Shown one piece after another: positions 39,419-46,965 of a DNA stretch of 64,000 nt (the first letter of the stretch is position 1; each line of letters starts with the position of its first letter). The notes below the pieces were generated by a model. The model worked only from the letters and a program-made list of their open reading frames with translations. It did no database searches and was not told where the DNA came from. This DNA comes from Streptomyces sp. NRRL WC-3742. GTDB taxonomy: Bacteria > Actinomycetota > Actinomycetes > Streptomycetales > Streptomycetaceae. The DNA lies in the NCBI RefSeq assembly GCF_000720635.1, contig NZ_JOCF01000039.1:1-64000 (forward strand). Direction: 5' to 3'. A program made the position numbers and the translations under genes.

Positions 39419-40171
39419 TCATGACCACGCGGGGGAAAGTTCCCTGAGGGAGGTGGACTTTTCTCCCCTATTCCCTGCGGCCGGGGGAAGCCAGGATCGA
39501 ACCGCGAGCCGGATAGGTCCTGAACCGATCAGGGCCACGGCTCCGGCGTACCCCCGTGTCGGAGCCAGATCCGCAACGCGCCACGGACCGTCCAGGGCTC
39601 CGCCGCCGCCCTGGACGGTCAGTTGGCCGTCAACGCCCTGCACCAGCAGACCCAGCCCCTGGGTGAGGCGGCCGCCCTCCGCCTTGACGCAAGCCTCCTT
39701 GCGCGTCCACAGCCGTGCGAAGACCGCCGCTCGCTCCTTTGCCGGAGCAGCCGCCACGGCGGCGAACTCCGAGGGAGGGAAGTGGCGTTCGGCGATCCTG
39801 GTGACGGCGGACGCCTCGCCCAGGCGCTCCACGTCCACGCCGACCGGGCGGGGCGCCAGGGCCACCAGGGCGATGTCGTACGAGTGGGACAGGCTGATGA
39901 ACAGCCCGTCCTCTCCCTCGACTTCGGGTTTCCCGTTCGGGCCCCGGGTGAACCGCACGGCCTCGGGCGGGCAGCCCGTCCGCGCCCCCACGACGGCGCG
40001 CAGCGCCGCGTGCGCGGTGACGAAGCGGGCCCGGTCGAGCGCGTCCCGCAGGAGGCCGGCGCGGGCGCGCTCCCCGTCGTCGAGGTACGCGTCGAGCGCG
40101 GGCGGAGGCTGCGGTTCCGCGCCCAGCGGAACGGTCCACACCTCCACACACGCGGCGTCGATGGCTGTCAT
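39419..40171 (-). CDS. Sfp-type 4'-phosphopantetheinyl transferase
   Basis: A 250-aa PPTase. The magnesium-binding VGVDVERLG and the WTRKEACVKAEG motif of Sfp-type enzymes are clear. It should convert the two ACPs and four NRPS T domains to holo form. ATG 40171 has no Shine-Dalgarno. A SARP repeat array and a -10 (GACCTT) are placed so that transcription would begin at or next to the ATG, suggesting a leaderless mRNA. Confidence 0.93.
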   Translation of the reverse strand: MTAIDAACVEVWTVPLGAEPQPPPALDAYLDDGERARAGLLRDALDRARFVTAHAALRAVVGARTGCPPEAVRFTRGPNGKPEVEGEDGLFISLSHSYDIALVALAPRPVGVDVERLGEASAVTRIAERHFPPSEFAAVAAAPAKERAAVFARLWTRKEACVKAEGGRLTQGLGLLVQGVDGQLTVQGGGGALDGPWRVADLAPTRGYAGAVALIGSGPIRLAVRSWLPPAAGNRGEKSTSLRELSPAWS

Positions 40172-40178
40172 GGGGGAC

Positions 40179-40222
40179 AAGGTCCACTGGTCGACTGACA
40201 CCGCGCTGACCCCCCGCTGACC
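40179..40222 (-). promoter_or_regulatory. SARP-type repeats and -10 of the PPTase gene
   Basis: On the minus strand GGTCAGC (40222-40216), GGTCAGC (40211-40205) and TGTCAGT (40200-40194) are spaced exactly 11 bp. Nine nt further is GACCTT (40184-40179), seven nt before the ATG. The same layout occurs at the KAS III gene. Confidence 0.72.
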
Positions 40223-40274
40223 GGCGGCTGCGGGCGCTTGCCACTGCTCGGCGCGGCCCATCAGGATGTGCGCC

Positions 40275-40733
40275 GTGACAACCTTCCCGAGCGTCGAAGA
40301 GTTCACCGCCGCCACTGGCGAACACCTGGGCCACAGCGACTGGGTCGAGATCACCCAGGAGATGGTCGACCGCTACGGCGCCGTCGTCGGCGACGAGCAG
40401 TGGATCCACACCGACACCGAGCGCGCGGCCGAGGGCCCCTTCGGGGGGACGGTCGCCCACGGCTACCTGACGCTGAGTCTGCTCTCCGCCATGACGGAGA
40501 CCATCCTGACCATCGACGGCACCCAGCACATGATCAACGTGGGCCTGGACTCGGTGCGCTTCCAGCGGCCGGTGCGCGTCGGGAAGCGGATCAGGGCGGG
40601 CGCGACGCTGACCAGCGCCCGGAAGCTGCCCTCCGGCTGCCTGTTCGGCCTGCGCATGGAGGTCGAGGTGGAGGGCGAGCCGGGTGTCGCCTGTGTCGCC
40701 GAAACCCGTTCGTTGGCCGTCCCGTGGCCATAA
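40275..40733 (+). CDS. MaoC-like (R)-hydratase/dehydratase
   Basis: A 152-aa single hot-dog protein of the MaoC/NodN type. The active-site motif DEQWIHTD carries the catalytic Asp and His, followed by GTVAHGYLTLSLL. It probably dehydrates beta-hydroxyacyl-ACP made by the KR, giving the enoyl groups of a polyene; such a DH is characteristic of highly reducing type II PKSs. GTG 40275 is chosen because AGG lies 9 nt upstream; ATG 40266 is possible. It is divergent from the PPTase gene. Confidence 0.85.
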   Translation: MTTFPSVEEFTAATGEHLGHSDWVEITQEMVDRYGAVVGDEQWIHTDTERAAEGPFGGTVAHGYLTLSLLSAMTETILTIDGTQHMINVGLDSVRFQRPVRVGKRIRAGATLTSARKLPSGCLFGLRMEVEVEGEPGVACVAETRSLAVPWP

Positions 40734-40825
40734 GGTGGATTTTCCTCCCCTGCGGTGGCCGATCACCGTTCCGATAATGGAGGGCAGCGCATCAACGAGG
40801 GATGCGGGACCCCAGGGGGAACCGG

Positions 40826-42136
40826 ATGAACGACAGGCAGTACGGCGCATCGATGATCGGGCGCACGCAACTACCCTCCACCAGTGAGGCGATCACCGGT
40901 GTACGGCGCTCCCTGGCGCTGTTCAAACTCTCCCTGTGGGCCATGGTGCTCGGCGTCTGGCTGGCCACCGTCTACAGCTTCCTGGCCACCGGCCTGACGG
41001 TGGGGCTGCTGCCGGGCACCCAGCGAGCCGTCCGCCGACTGGTGGACCGGCACCGGGAGTTGGCGCAGCAGTGGTCCGGCGTCGCGGTGTCCTCGAACTA
41101 CCCCCCGATCCCGGAGACCCGGCAGGGGCCGGCGCTCCACGCCCTCCTCGTCGCGCGGCACAACCAGGTCTGGCGTGACTGGCGGTTCGTCGTCGTCGAC
41201 CCGCTGATCGGCGGCGTGATCGCCTCGATCCCGGTGGCGCTGCTGCTCAGCAGCGTCTGGGGATTCGTGGCCGCCGTGATCGGCCCCCAGGTCTCCGAGG
41301 ACCTGGGCAGCATCTGGTACATGTTCATCCCCGTCGAGGGCCCGATCACCGCCGTGCTGGCCGTCCTGCTGGCCGTCGCCACCGCCCTGCTCGCCCTCTG
41401 GGACGCCCCGCGCACCGCCCCGCGCCATGCCCGGTACCTCGCCCGCATCCTGGCGCCGAGCGCCGACGAGGCGATGGCCCAGCGCATAGAGCACCTGACC
41501 ACCACGCGCTCCGACGCGATGGACACGCAGATGGCCGAGATCCGCCGCATCGAGCGCGACCTGCACGACGGCGCGCAGGCCCGGCTGGTCGCGATGGGCA
41601 TGACCCTCAACGCCGCCGAGCGGCTGCTCAAGACCAACCCGGACGCGGTGGCGGGCCTGCTCGCCGAGGCCCGCGAGTCCTCGACCAAGGCGCTGGACGA
41701 GCTGCGGGACCTGGTCCGCGGCATCCACCCGCCGGTGCTGGCCGACCGGGGCCTCGGCGACGCGATCCGCTCCCTCGCCCTGCTCTGCCCGCTGGAGACC
41801 GAGGTCACCATCGACCTGCCCGGCCGGCCCGAGCCGCCCGTCGAGTCCGCCGCCTACTTCGCCGTCTCGGAGATCCTCACCAACGCCGCCAAGCACTCCG
41901 GTGCCCAGCGCGCCTGGATCGACGTCCGGTACCAGAACGGCATGCTCCGGATGGACATCACCGACGACGGGCGCGGCGGCGCCGACCCGAACCGGGGCAC
42001 CGGACTGCGGGGGATCGAGCGTCGGCTGGCCGCGTTCGACGGCATCATGGCAGTCAGCAGTCCGCCGGAAGGCCCGACCCTGATCACCATGGAGTTGCCG
42101 TGCGCGTTGTCCTCGCCGAAGACCACTTCCTCCTGA
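40826..42136 (+). CDS. NarL-type membrane histidine kinase
   Basis: A 436-aa sensor kinase. Three hydrophobic regions in the first ~200 residues carry TM segments. The HisKA_3 box IERDLHDGAQARL holds the phosphorylated His. The HATPase domain has NAAKHSGA (N box) and DDGRGGADP plus GTGLRGIERR (G boxes). No obvious extracellular sensor domain is present. ATG 40826 follows GGGGGA. It overlaps the response regulator gene by 37 nt, so the two form one operon. Confidence 0.92.
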   Translation: MNDRQYGASMIGRTQLPSTSEAITGVRRSLALFKLSLWAMVLGVWLATVYSFLATGLTVGLLPGTQRAVRRLVDRHRELAQQWSGVAVSSNYPPIPETRQGPALHALLVARHNQVWRDWRFVVVDPLIGGVIASIPVALLLSSVWGFVAAVIGPQVSEDLGSIWYMFIPVEGPITAVLAVLLAVATALLALWDAPRTAPRHARYLARILAPSADEAMAQRIEHLTTTRSDAMDTQMAEIRRIERDLHDGAQARLVAMGMTLNAAERLLKTNPDAVAGLLAEARESSTKALDELRDLVRGIHPPVLADRGLGDAIRSLALLCPLETEVTIDLPGRPEPPVESAAYFAVSEILTNAAKHSGAQRAWIDVRYQNGMLRMDITDDGRGGADPNRGTGLRGIERRLAAFDGIMAVSSPPEGPTLITMELPCALSSPKTTSS

Positions 42137-42744
42137 GGAACGGCCTGGTTCAACTGCTGACCGCCTACGGACACGAGGTGGTCGAAGCGGTCGACAACGG
42201 CCCCATGCTGCTGCGGGCGCTCACCGAACTGCGCCCGGACGTCGCGGTGGTGGACGTCCGGCTGCCGCCCGACTTCAGTGACGAGGGCCTGCGCGCGGCC
42301 GTGGAGGCGCGCACCCGGGTGCCCGACCTGCCGATCCTGCTGCTCTCCCAGTACGTCGAGCCGCTCTACGCCCACGAGTTGCTGACCACCGGCTCCGCGG
42401 GCGTCGGGTACCTGCTCAAGAGCCGGGTCACCAACGGCGACCAGTTCGTCGACGCCGTCGAACGGGTGGCCGCGGGCGGCACGGCGATGGACCCGGAGGT
42501 CATCCAGCAGCTGCTCACCCGCAAGGTGCGCGACGAGCGCCTGACCGCCCTCTCCGGCCGCGAGCGCGAGGTCCTGGAGTGCCTGGCCCAGGGCCGCTCC
42601 AACGCCGGTACGGCGGAGGCGCTCTACATCTCGGAGAAGGCCGTGGCCAAGCACATCGGCAACATCTTCACCAAGCTGGGCCTGCCGCCCACCGAGGCCG
42701 ACAACCGCCGCGTCCTGGCCGTCCTCGCCTACCTCGACCACTGA
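42100..42744 (+). CDS. LuxR/NarL-type response regulator
   Basis: A 214-aa two-domain regulator. The receiver has the acidic pair in VVLAEDHFLL, the phospho-acceptor Asp in VAVVDVRLP, and the conserved Lys in YLLKSRV. The C-terminal LuxR HTH contains LTALSGREREVLECLAQGRS. It starts at GTG 42100, inside the kinase gene. Targets are unknown; it may feed into the SARPs. Confidence 0.93.
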   Translation: MRVVLAEDHFLLRNGLVQLLTAYGHEVVEAVDNGPMLLRALTELRPDVAVVDVRLPPDFSDEGLRAAVEARTRVPDLPILLLSQYVEPLYAHELLTTGSAGVGYLLKSRVTNGDQFVDAVERVAAGGTAMDPEVIQQLLTRKVRDERLTALSGREREVLECLAQGRSNAGTAEALYISEKAVAKHIGNIFTKLGLPPTEADNRRVLAVLAYLDH

Positions 42745-42758
42745 CCCGGCTGCCCGAG

Positions 42759-42786
42759 GGGGCCGCCGGCGCCGGGTGGCGGCCCC
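42759..42786 (+). terminator. Hairpin after the response regulator
   Basis: GGGGCCGCC (42759-42767) pairs with GGCGGCCCC (42778-42786) around a 10-nt loop, 14 bp after the stop codon. Confidence 0.6.
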
Positions 42787-42834
42787 GTCGAGAACAAGCC
42801 ATGTGACGTCTTGTCATGGACGCGCGTAGAACGA

Positions 42835-42882
42835 AGGCGTCGGCGGCCCCCTGGTGAGGAAGAGAGGGTGCCGCCGACGCCT
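42835..42882 (-). terminator. Hairpin downstream of SARP2
   Basis: AGGCGTCGGCGGC (42835-42847) pairs perfectly with GCCGCCGACGCCT (42870-42882) across a 22-nt loop. It lies 41 bp past the SARP2 stop. Confidence 0.6.
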
Positions 42883-42923
42883 GCGCGCTGGTGCACGGGG
42901 CATGCTGCCCATGCCCCGGTGAA

Positions 42924-43682
42924 CTACAGCGAGGGGTCCTGCATCAGGATCGCCTGGTAGAGGTGGTGGAGGCGGCGGCTCGGCTTGAGCCCGAGCTCGT
43001 CGTCGAGCCACTTGCGGGTCCGGTGGAAGATGTCCACCGCTTCCGACTGGCGACCGCACCGGTACAGAGCGATCATCAACTGCTCACTGAACCGCTCCCG
43101 TTCGGGATACTGACCGAGCAGCTGCTTCAGCTCGGCGACGACCGTTGCGGCCTCGCCGGCCTGCAGCTGAGCGGAGATCAGATCCTCACGGGCGGTCTTG
43201 CGCTGTTCGTCGAGCCGCAGCGCGACGGCGCGGCACCAGGGCCCGTCGCTGGTGTCCAGCAGGGCCGGTCCGCGCCACATCGCCAGTGCGCCGCGAAGGG
43301 TGTCCATGGCCTCGTACGGCCGGTCCTTGACGAGGTTCGCGCCCTTTTCCGCCGTGCGCAGGAAGCGGTACGCGTCGACCTCCTGCTCCGAGACGTCCAG
43401 CATGTAGCCGTTGTCGACGGTGCGGATGAGTTCCTGGTCCGGCCTCTCCAGGCCGAGTTCGGCCAACGACTTGCGCATGCGCTTGACGTTGGCCTGAAGG
43501 GCGTTCCGTGCGTTCTTGAGCGGCGCCTCCCCCCAGAGTTCGTCGATCAGTTCGTCGAATGCGACCACCTGGCCGGCGTTGAGCGCCAGCATGGTGAGCA
43601 TCACGCGGTTCTTCTTCGCCCGTAAGCCCACGGTTCTCCGACCGTCTCCGATCAGCAGTGGGCCCAATATGGAGATGTGCAC
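42924..43682 (-). CDS. SARP-family transcriptional activator 2 (contains a TTA codon)
   Basis: A 252-aa SARP with the same two-domain layout as SARP1 and long shared motifs (DELIDELWGEAPLKN, SEQLMIALYR). The two are clearly paralogues. GTG 43682 fits with GGGGAA upstream. Leu20 is encoded by TTA, the rare codon read by the bldA tRNA, and the first 20 codons also use rare ATA and AGA. Expression should therefore be limited to late development. It likely acts on the NGTCAGY repeats; no such repeat lies in front of its own gene. Confidence 0.92.
   Translation of the reverse strand: MHISILGPLLIGDGRRTVGLRAKKNRVMLTMLALNAGQVVAFDELIDELWGEAPLKNARNALQANVKRMRKSLAELGLERPDQELIRTVDNGYMLDVSEQEVDAYRFLRTAEKGANLVKDRPYEAMDTLRGALAMWRGPALLDTSDGPWCRAVALRLDEQRKTAREDLISAQLQAGEAATVVAELKQLLGQYPERERFSEQLMIALYRCGRQSEAVDIFHRTRKWLDDELGLKPSRRLHHLYQAILMQDPSL
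43623..43625 (-). other. In-frame TTA (Leu) codon in SARP2
   Basis: The minus-strand triplet TTA is codon 20 of SARP2. It is in frame from GTG 43682 and lies in the wing of the DNA-binding domain. I found no other in-frame TTA in the 27 cluster genes when scanning by eye. Confidence 0.85.
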
Positions 43683-43812
43683 CAAATTCCCCGTCCCTAG
43701 CGGTGAACTCAAGCCACAAGCTGTCCTGTTTGCAACCTCACGCCCGCCAACAGAGGTCGACATTGTTTGGAACGTCCTGCAAATGGGGAAAGCCTGGGTA
43801 TCACTCGCGCGC

Positions 43813-44175
43813 TCAAGTATCCGACGTGCGCGCCTCGTCCGGCCATGTACCTTCGTACATGAGTTGGTGAACTTGTGCCACCAGTCCGGCCTGCAGCCGT
43901 GACTCCACTCCCAACTTGGCCAGGATGCTGGCGACGTGGGCCTTCACGGTTCGTTCGGTCACGTGCAGCCGGTCGGCGATGCCCCGGTTGGAGTGCCCGG
44001 AGCCGATCAGGTCGAATACCTGCCGCTCCCGCCCGGACAGTGTCCCCACCCGGGTGAGTTCCGCGCGCCAGCGCGCCGACGCGAGGCCGCCGTCACCGTG
44101 CAAGCCAACCGCCCCCTGCTTCGCGTCCGCCACGAGAACCGCAGCCGCGCCCCCTTCTCCCGGCATGCCCTCCAC
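43813..44175 (-). CDS. Small LuxR-type HTH protein
   Basis: A 120-aa protein. The LuxR HTH occupies about residues 45-105 (LSGRERQVFDLIGSG, VTERTVKAHVASILAKLGV). The 44 preceding residues show no receiver phosphorylation site and are too short for a sensory domain. It may be a truncated response regulator or a stand-alone DNA-binding protein. Start choice (GTG 44175 or ATG 44166) is uncertain. It lies between SARP2 and MMPL2, same strand. Confidence 0.75.
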   Translation of the reverse strand: MEGMPGEGGAAAVLVADAKQGAVGLHGDGGLASARWRAELTRVGTLSGRERQVFDLIGSGHSNRGIADRLHVTERTVKAHVASILAKLGVESRLQAGLVAQVHQLMYEGTWPDEARTSDT

Positions 44176-44279
44176 ATGCCGACGAACGCGCTTGCGACTT
44201 CACAACTCCCGTAACAAACCACCACAGTGCGGGTGCCGTCAAACCCCTACTCGCCCCTGGTCGCGAACGCGTGCACGCA

Positions 44280-44321
44280 CGATCGGCCGGGCACAGGCTC
44301 TGGCCTGGGCCCGGCCGATCG
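44280..44321 (-). terminator. Terminator of MMPL2
   Basis: CGATCGGCCGGGC (44280-44292) pairs with GCCCGGCCGATCG (44309-44321), loop 16 nt, starting 15 bp past the MMPL2 stop. Confidence 0.7.
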
Positions 44322-44335
44322 CCGTGACGATCCTG

Positions 44336-46564
44336 CTACGGAAGAGTCGTACGCGCCGTAGTGGCTGCCGTCGCCGCCGCGACGATCGCGGGAATCCTCG
44401 GCGCGAACCGGGTGCCCTGCCGGGCGAGCCGCGAGGGCCACCACGTCTTCCAGCCGAGCAGGGTGATCACGGCCGGCAGCACCACGATCCTGATCACCGT
44501 CGCGTCCAGCAGCACCGCGCAGGCCATGCCCACGCCCAGCTGCTTCATCTCGATGAAGTTGAGCGAGGCCAGCAGCGCGAACACGCAGACCATGACGACG
44601 GCGGCGCTGGTCACCACCCCCGCCGTGCGGATGATGCCCTGCTCCACGGCGTCCCGCAGGGACAGTCCGCCGCGCGCGGCCTCGCGGATCCGGCTGACCA
44701 CGAACACGTGGTAGTCCATCGACAGCCCGAGCAGGATGACGAACAGCATCAGCGGCAGCCAGGCCACCACCTTCCCGGTGGACTGGAAGTGCAGCAGGTC
44801 CTCCGCCCAGGTGTGCTGGAAGATCAGCGCCAGCGCGCCGAAGGAGGCCGCCGCGGAGAGCAGGTTGAGCACCACGGTGATCAGCGCGAGCACCACCGAG
44901 CGGAAGGCCAGCATCATGACCAGGAACGTCAGCGCCAGCGCCACCCCGGACACCCAGGGCATCTTGTCCATGACGTTCGCCCGGTAGTCCACGTCGAAGG
45001 CCACGTCACTGCCGCCCACCGCGAACTGGGCGCCCGGCACCGCGCCCAGGGTCTGCGGGGCCAGCTCCTTGCGCAGCCGGTTCAGCGAGGTGCGGGCCTC
45101 CTCGGAGCCGCTGGGGAAGCGGGTGCCGATCGCGACCGTGGTCACGGTGCCGTCCGCCGAGGAGACCACGGCCGGCGCGGGGTCGTGGACGAACAGCGCG
45201 TCCCGCTCGGCCCGTTGGACCAGCAGCGCCACCGCGATCCGCAGCTCGTCCGTACGCGAGGCCGGGACGCGCACCGCCACCGTGTGGGTGTCGGACTGGC
45301 TGGGGAAGGACTTCGTGAGGCGCTCGTTGGCCTGCATCGCCGGGATCGAGCGCGGCAGGTCGTCGATCCCGGTGGCCTTGAGCTTCAGCCCCAGCGCGGG
45401 CAGGGCGAGGACCAGCAGCACGGTGACCGAGGCCACCAGGGCCACCACCGGGTGGCGCAGCGAGGGCCTGAGCATGGTCGACCAGAGCCGGGGCTTCACC
45501 CCGCTGCCCTGGCGGGTCAGGCGCCACACCAGCGGCACCCGGGGCGCGTCGAGGTACCGGCCGAAGCGGGAGAGCATCGCGGGCAGGACGGTGAGCGAGG
45601 AGATGATGGCGATGGCCACCACGATGACCGCGCCGGTGGCCATCGACTCGAAGGCGAGGTGTCCGCCCAGGTAGAGGGCGCCCATGGACACCATGACGAC
45701 CACCCCCGAGACGAGCACCGAGTGCCCGGAGGTGGCCGCCGCGATCTCGATGGCGTCGGTGCTGTCGGCTCCCAACGCCCGTTCCTCGCGCTGTCGTTTG
45801 AGGTAGAACAGCGAGTAGTCCACGCCTATCGCCATGCCCATCAGCACGATGAACTGCGTGACCGGGCCCGGGTCGGGTATCGCCTGGGAGGTGACGCCCC
45901 ACAGGCCCAGCCCCGCCAGCACCGAGGACAGGCCCAGCACGACGGGGACGCTCGCGGCGACGATGGCGCCGAAGACGAAGACCATGACGAGCAGCGTGAC
46001 CGGCAGGCTCAGGACGGTGGCCTTGCCGAGGTCCTTGCTCAGCATCTCGTTCAGCCCGGCCCGGATCGTGCCGGCGCCGACCAGCTCCATCCGGACGTCG
46101 GAGTGGTCGGCGTGGGTGCGCTCCACGCTGTCCAGGAGCGGCTGTACCCGGCCGGCGGCTGTCTCGGGGTCCCCGTCCAGGGTGACGGGGACGAGCACGG
46201 CCGAGCCGTCCGGGGAGGCGACCTGCTCGCCGACCGCCTCGACGCCCTTCACGGTCGCCAGGTCGCGGGCGGCGTCCGAGGCGGCGGAGCGGGCCCGGGG
46301 GAGGTCGATCCGGCCGCCGTTCCAGGCGGTGACGAGGAGGTTCTCCACGGCGCGGTCCTGGAGGCCGCCGCTGCGGGCGATCTGGGCGGCCCGGCCGGAC
46401 TCGCCGATCGCGAGGTCGGAGTTGGTGGCCTGCCGGGTGCCCGTCATGCCGCCCAGGACGAGGGCGCCCACCACGAACGCCACCCAGAGCGCGATCGCCC
46501 ACCAGGGGTGGACGGCGCTCCACCGGGCGGCCCTGGTGATCACGTTCCTGCCTTCCACGATCAC
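44336..46564 (-). CDS. MMPL/RND-family exporter 2
   Basis: A 742-aa paralogue of the exporter at 37062-39269, with the same start (WSAVHPWWAIALW), GMAIGVDYSLFYLKRQREE and GLSMDYHVFVVSRIRE motifs. GTG 46564 follows GAGGAGGGG. Two MMPL pumps plus DrrAB make three export systems in one cluster. The pair may act as separate pumps, a hetero-oligomer, or export and self-protection. A two-copy NGTCAGY repeat lies 124-141 bp upstream. Confidence 0.93.
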   Translation of the reverse strand: MIVEGRNVITRAARWSAVHPWWAIALWVAFVVGALVLGGMTGTRQATNSDLAIGESGRAAQIARSGGLQDRAVENLLVTAWNGGRIDLPRARSAASDAARDLATVKGVEAVGEQVASPDGSAVLVPVTLDGDPETAAGRVQPLLDSVERTHADHSDVRMELVGAGTIRAGLNEMLSKDLGKATVLSLPVTLLVMVFVFGAIVAASVPVVLGLSSVLAGLGLWGVTSQAIPDPGPVTQFIVLMGMAIGVDYSLFYLKRQREERALGADSTDAIEIAAATSGHSVLVSGVVVMVSMGALYLGGHLAFESMATGAVIVVAIAIISSLTVLPAMLSRFGRYLDAPRVPLVWRLTRQGSGVKPRLWSTMLRPSLRHPVVALVASVTVLLVLALPALGLKLKATGIDDLPRSIPAMQANERLTKSFPSQSDTHTVAVRVPASRTDELRIAVALLVQRAERDALFVHDPAPAVVSSADGTVTTVAIGTRFPSGSEEARTSLNRLRKELAPQTLGAVPGAQFAVGGSDVAFDVDYRANVMDKMPWVSGVALALTFLVMMLAFRSVVLALITVVLNLLSAAASFGALALIFQHTWAEDLLHFQSTGKVVAWLPLMLFVILLGLSMDYHVFVVSRIREAARGGLSLRDAVEQGIIRTAGVVTSAAVVMVCVFALLASLNFIEMKQLGVGMACAVLLDATVIRIVVLPAVITLLGWKTWWPSRLARQGTRFAPRIPAIVAAATAATTARTTLP

Positions 46565-46687
46565 GTTCCCCTCCTCACGAAGACGCACCCGGAATGCGGA
46601 GCGACGGGCCGACCCTCGTGAATCTAATGACGCTCCGGCAGGCGGGCACGGGTACAACTTCGCCGATTCGAAGGGGGGTTTTCTCTA

Positions 46688-46705
46688 CCTGACAGCTACC
46701 TGACA
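46688..46705 (-). promoter_or_regulatory. SARP-type direct repeat upstream of MMPL2
   Basis: TGTCAGG (46705-46699) and TGTCAGG (46694-46688) on the minus strand are identical and 11 bp apart. Unlike the other four sites, no good -10 is found 9 nt downstream. Confidence 0.55.
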
Positions 46706-46884
46706 CCCGGAACGTGCGCCGCGGCGAGCATAGTTACCGGACGGTACAGGATACCGATACCACATCAGCACCTAAACGCTGAAGGGCAATTCACCAATCG
46801 GTGCTACCGATTCGGCATATGTCCCCGGCAACCAGGTTTCCACAACCTGCCACACCCCTCGCCGAACGGTCCCACCGGGCCCTG

Positions 46885-46926
46885 GGGGCCTCAAGGGGCC
46901 TCGAGGGGCCTCGAGGGGCCCAGGAC
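46885..46926. repeat. 10-bp tandem repeat GGGGCCTCGA
   Basis: Four consecutive units (GGGGCCTCAA, GGGGCCTCGA twice, then GGGGCCCAGG) lie 40 bp beyond the dehydrogenase stop codon. The arms are self-complementary and may form a terminator-like structure. Confidence 0.6.
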
Positions 46927-46965
46927 GGCCGATGGGTCGGGCGGGGTCCGACCGGTCCGGCGGAC

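Larger units (their letters stand above)
46565..46965. other. Gene-free region between MMPL2 and the dehydrogenase gene
   Basis: These 401 bp hold the promoter side of MMPL2 and the 3' side of the dehydrogenase operon. There is a relatively AT-rich stretch (46720-46800), the SARP-type repeat at 46688-46705, and a 10-bp tandem repeat at 46885-46926. I see no gene. Confidence 0.6.

Noticed and set aside
46721..46800. AT-rich stretch considered as an insertion remnant or promoter
   Set aside because: No inverted repeats, target duplication or clear -35/-10 pair could be seen, so it is only described as non-coding.
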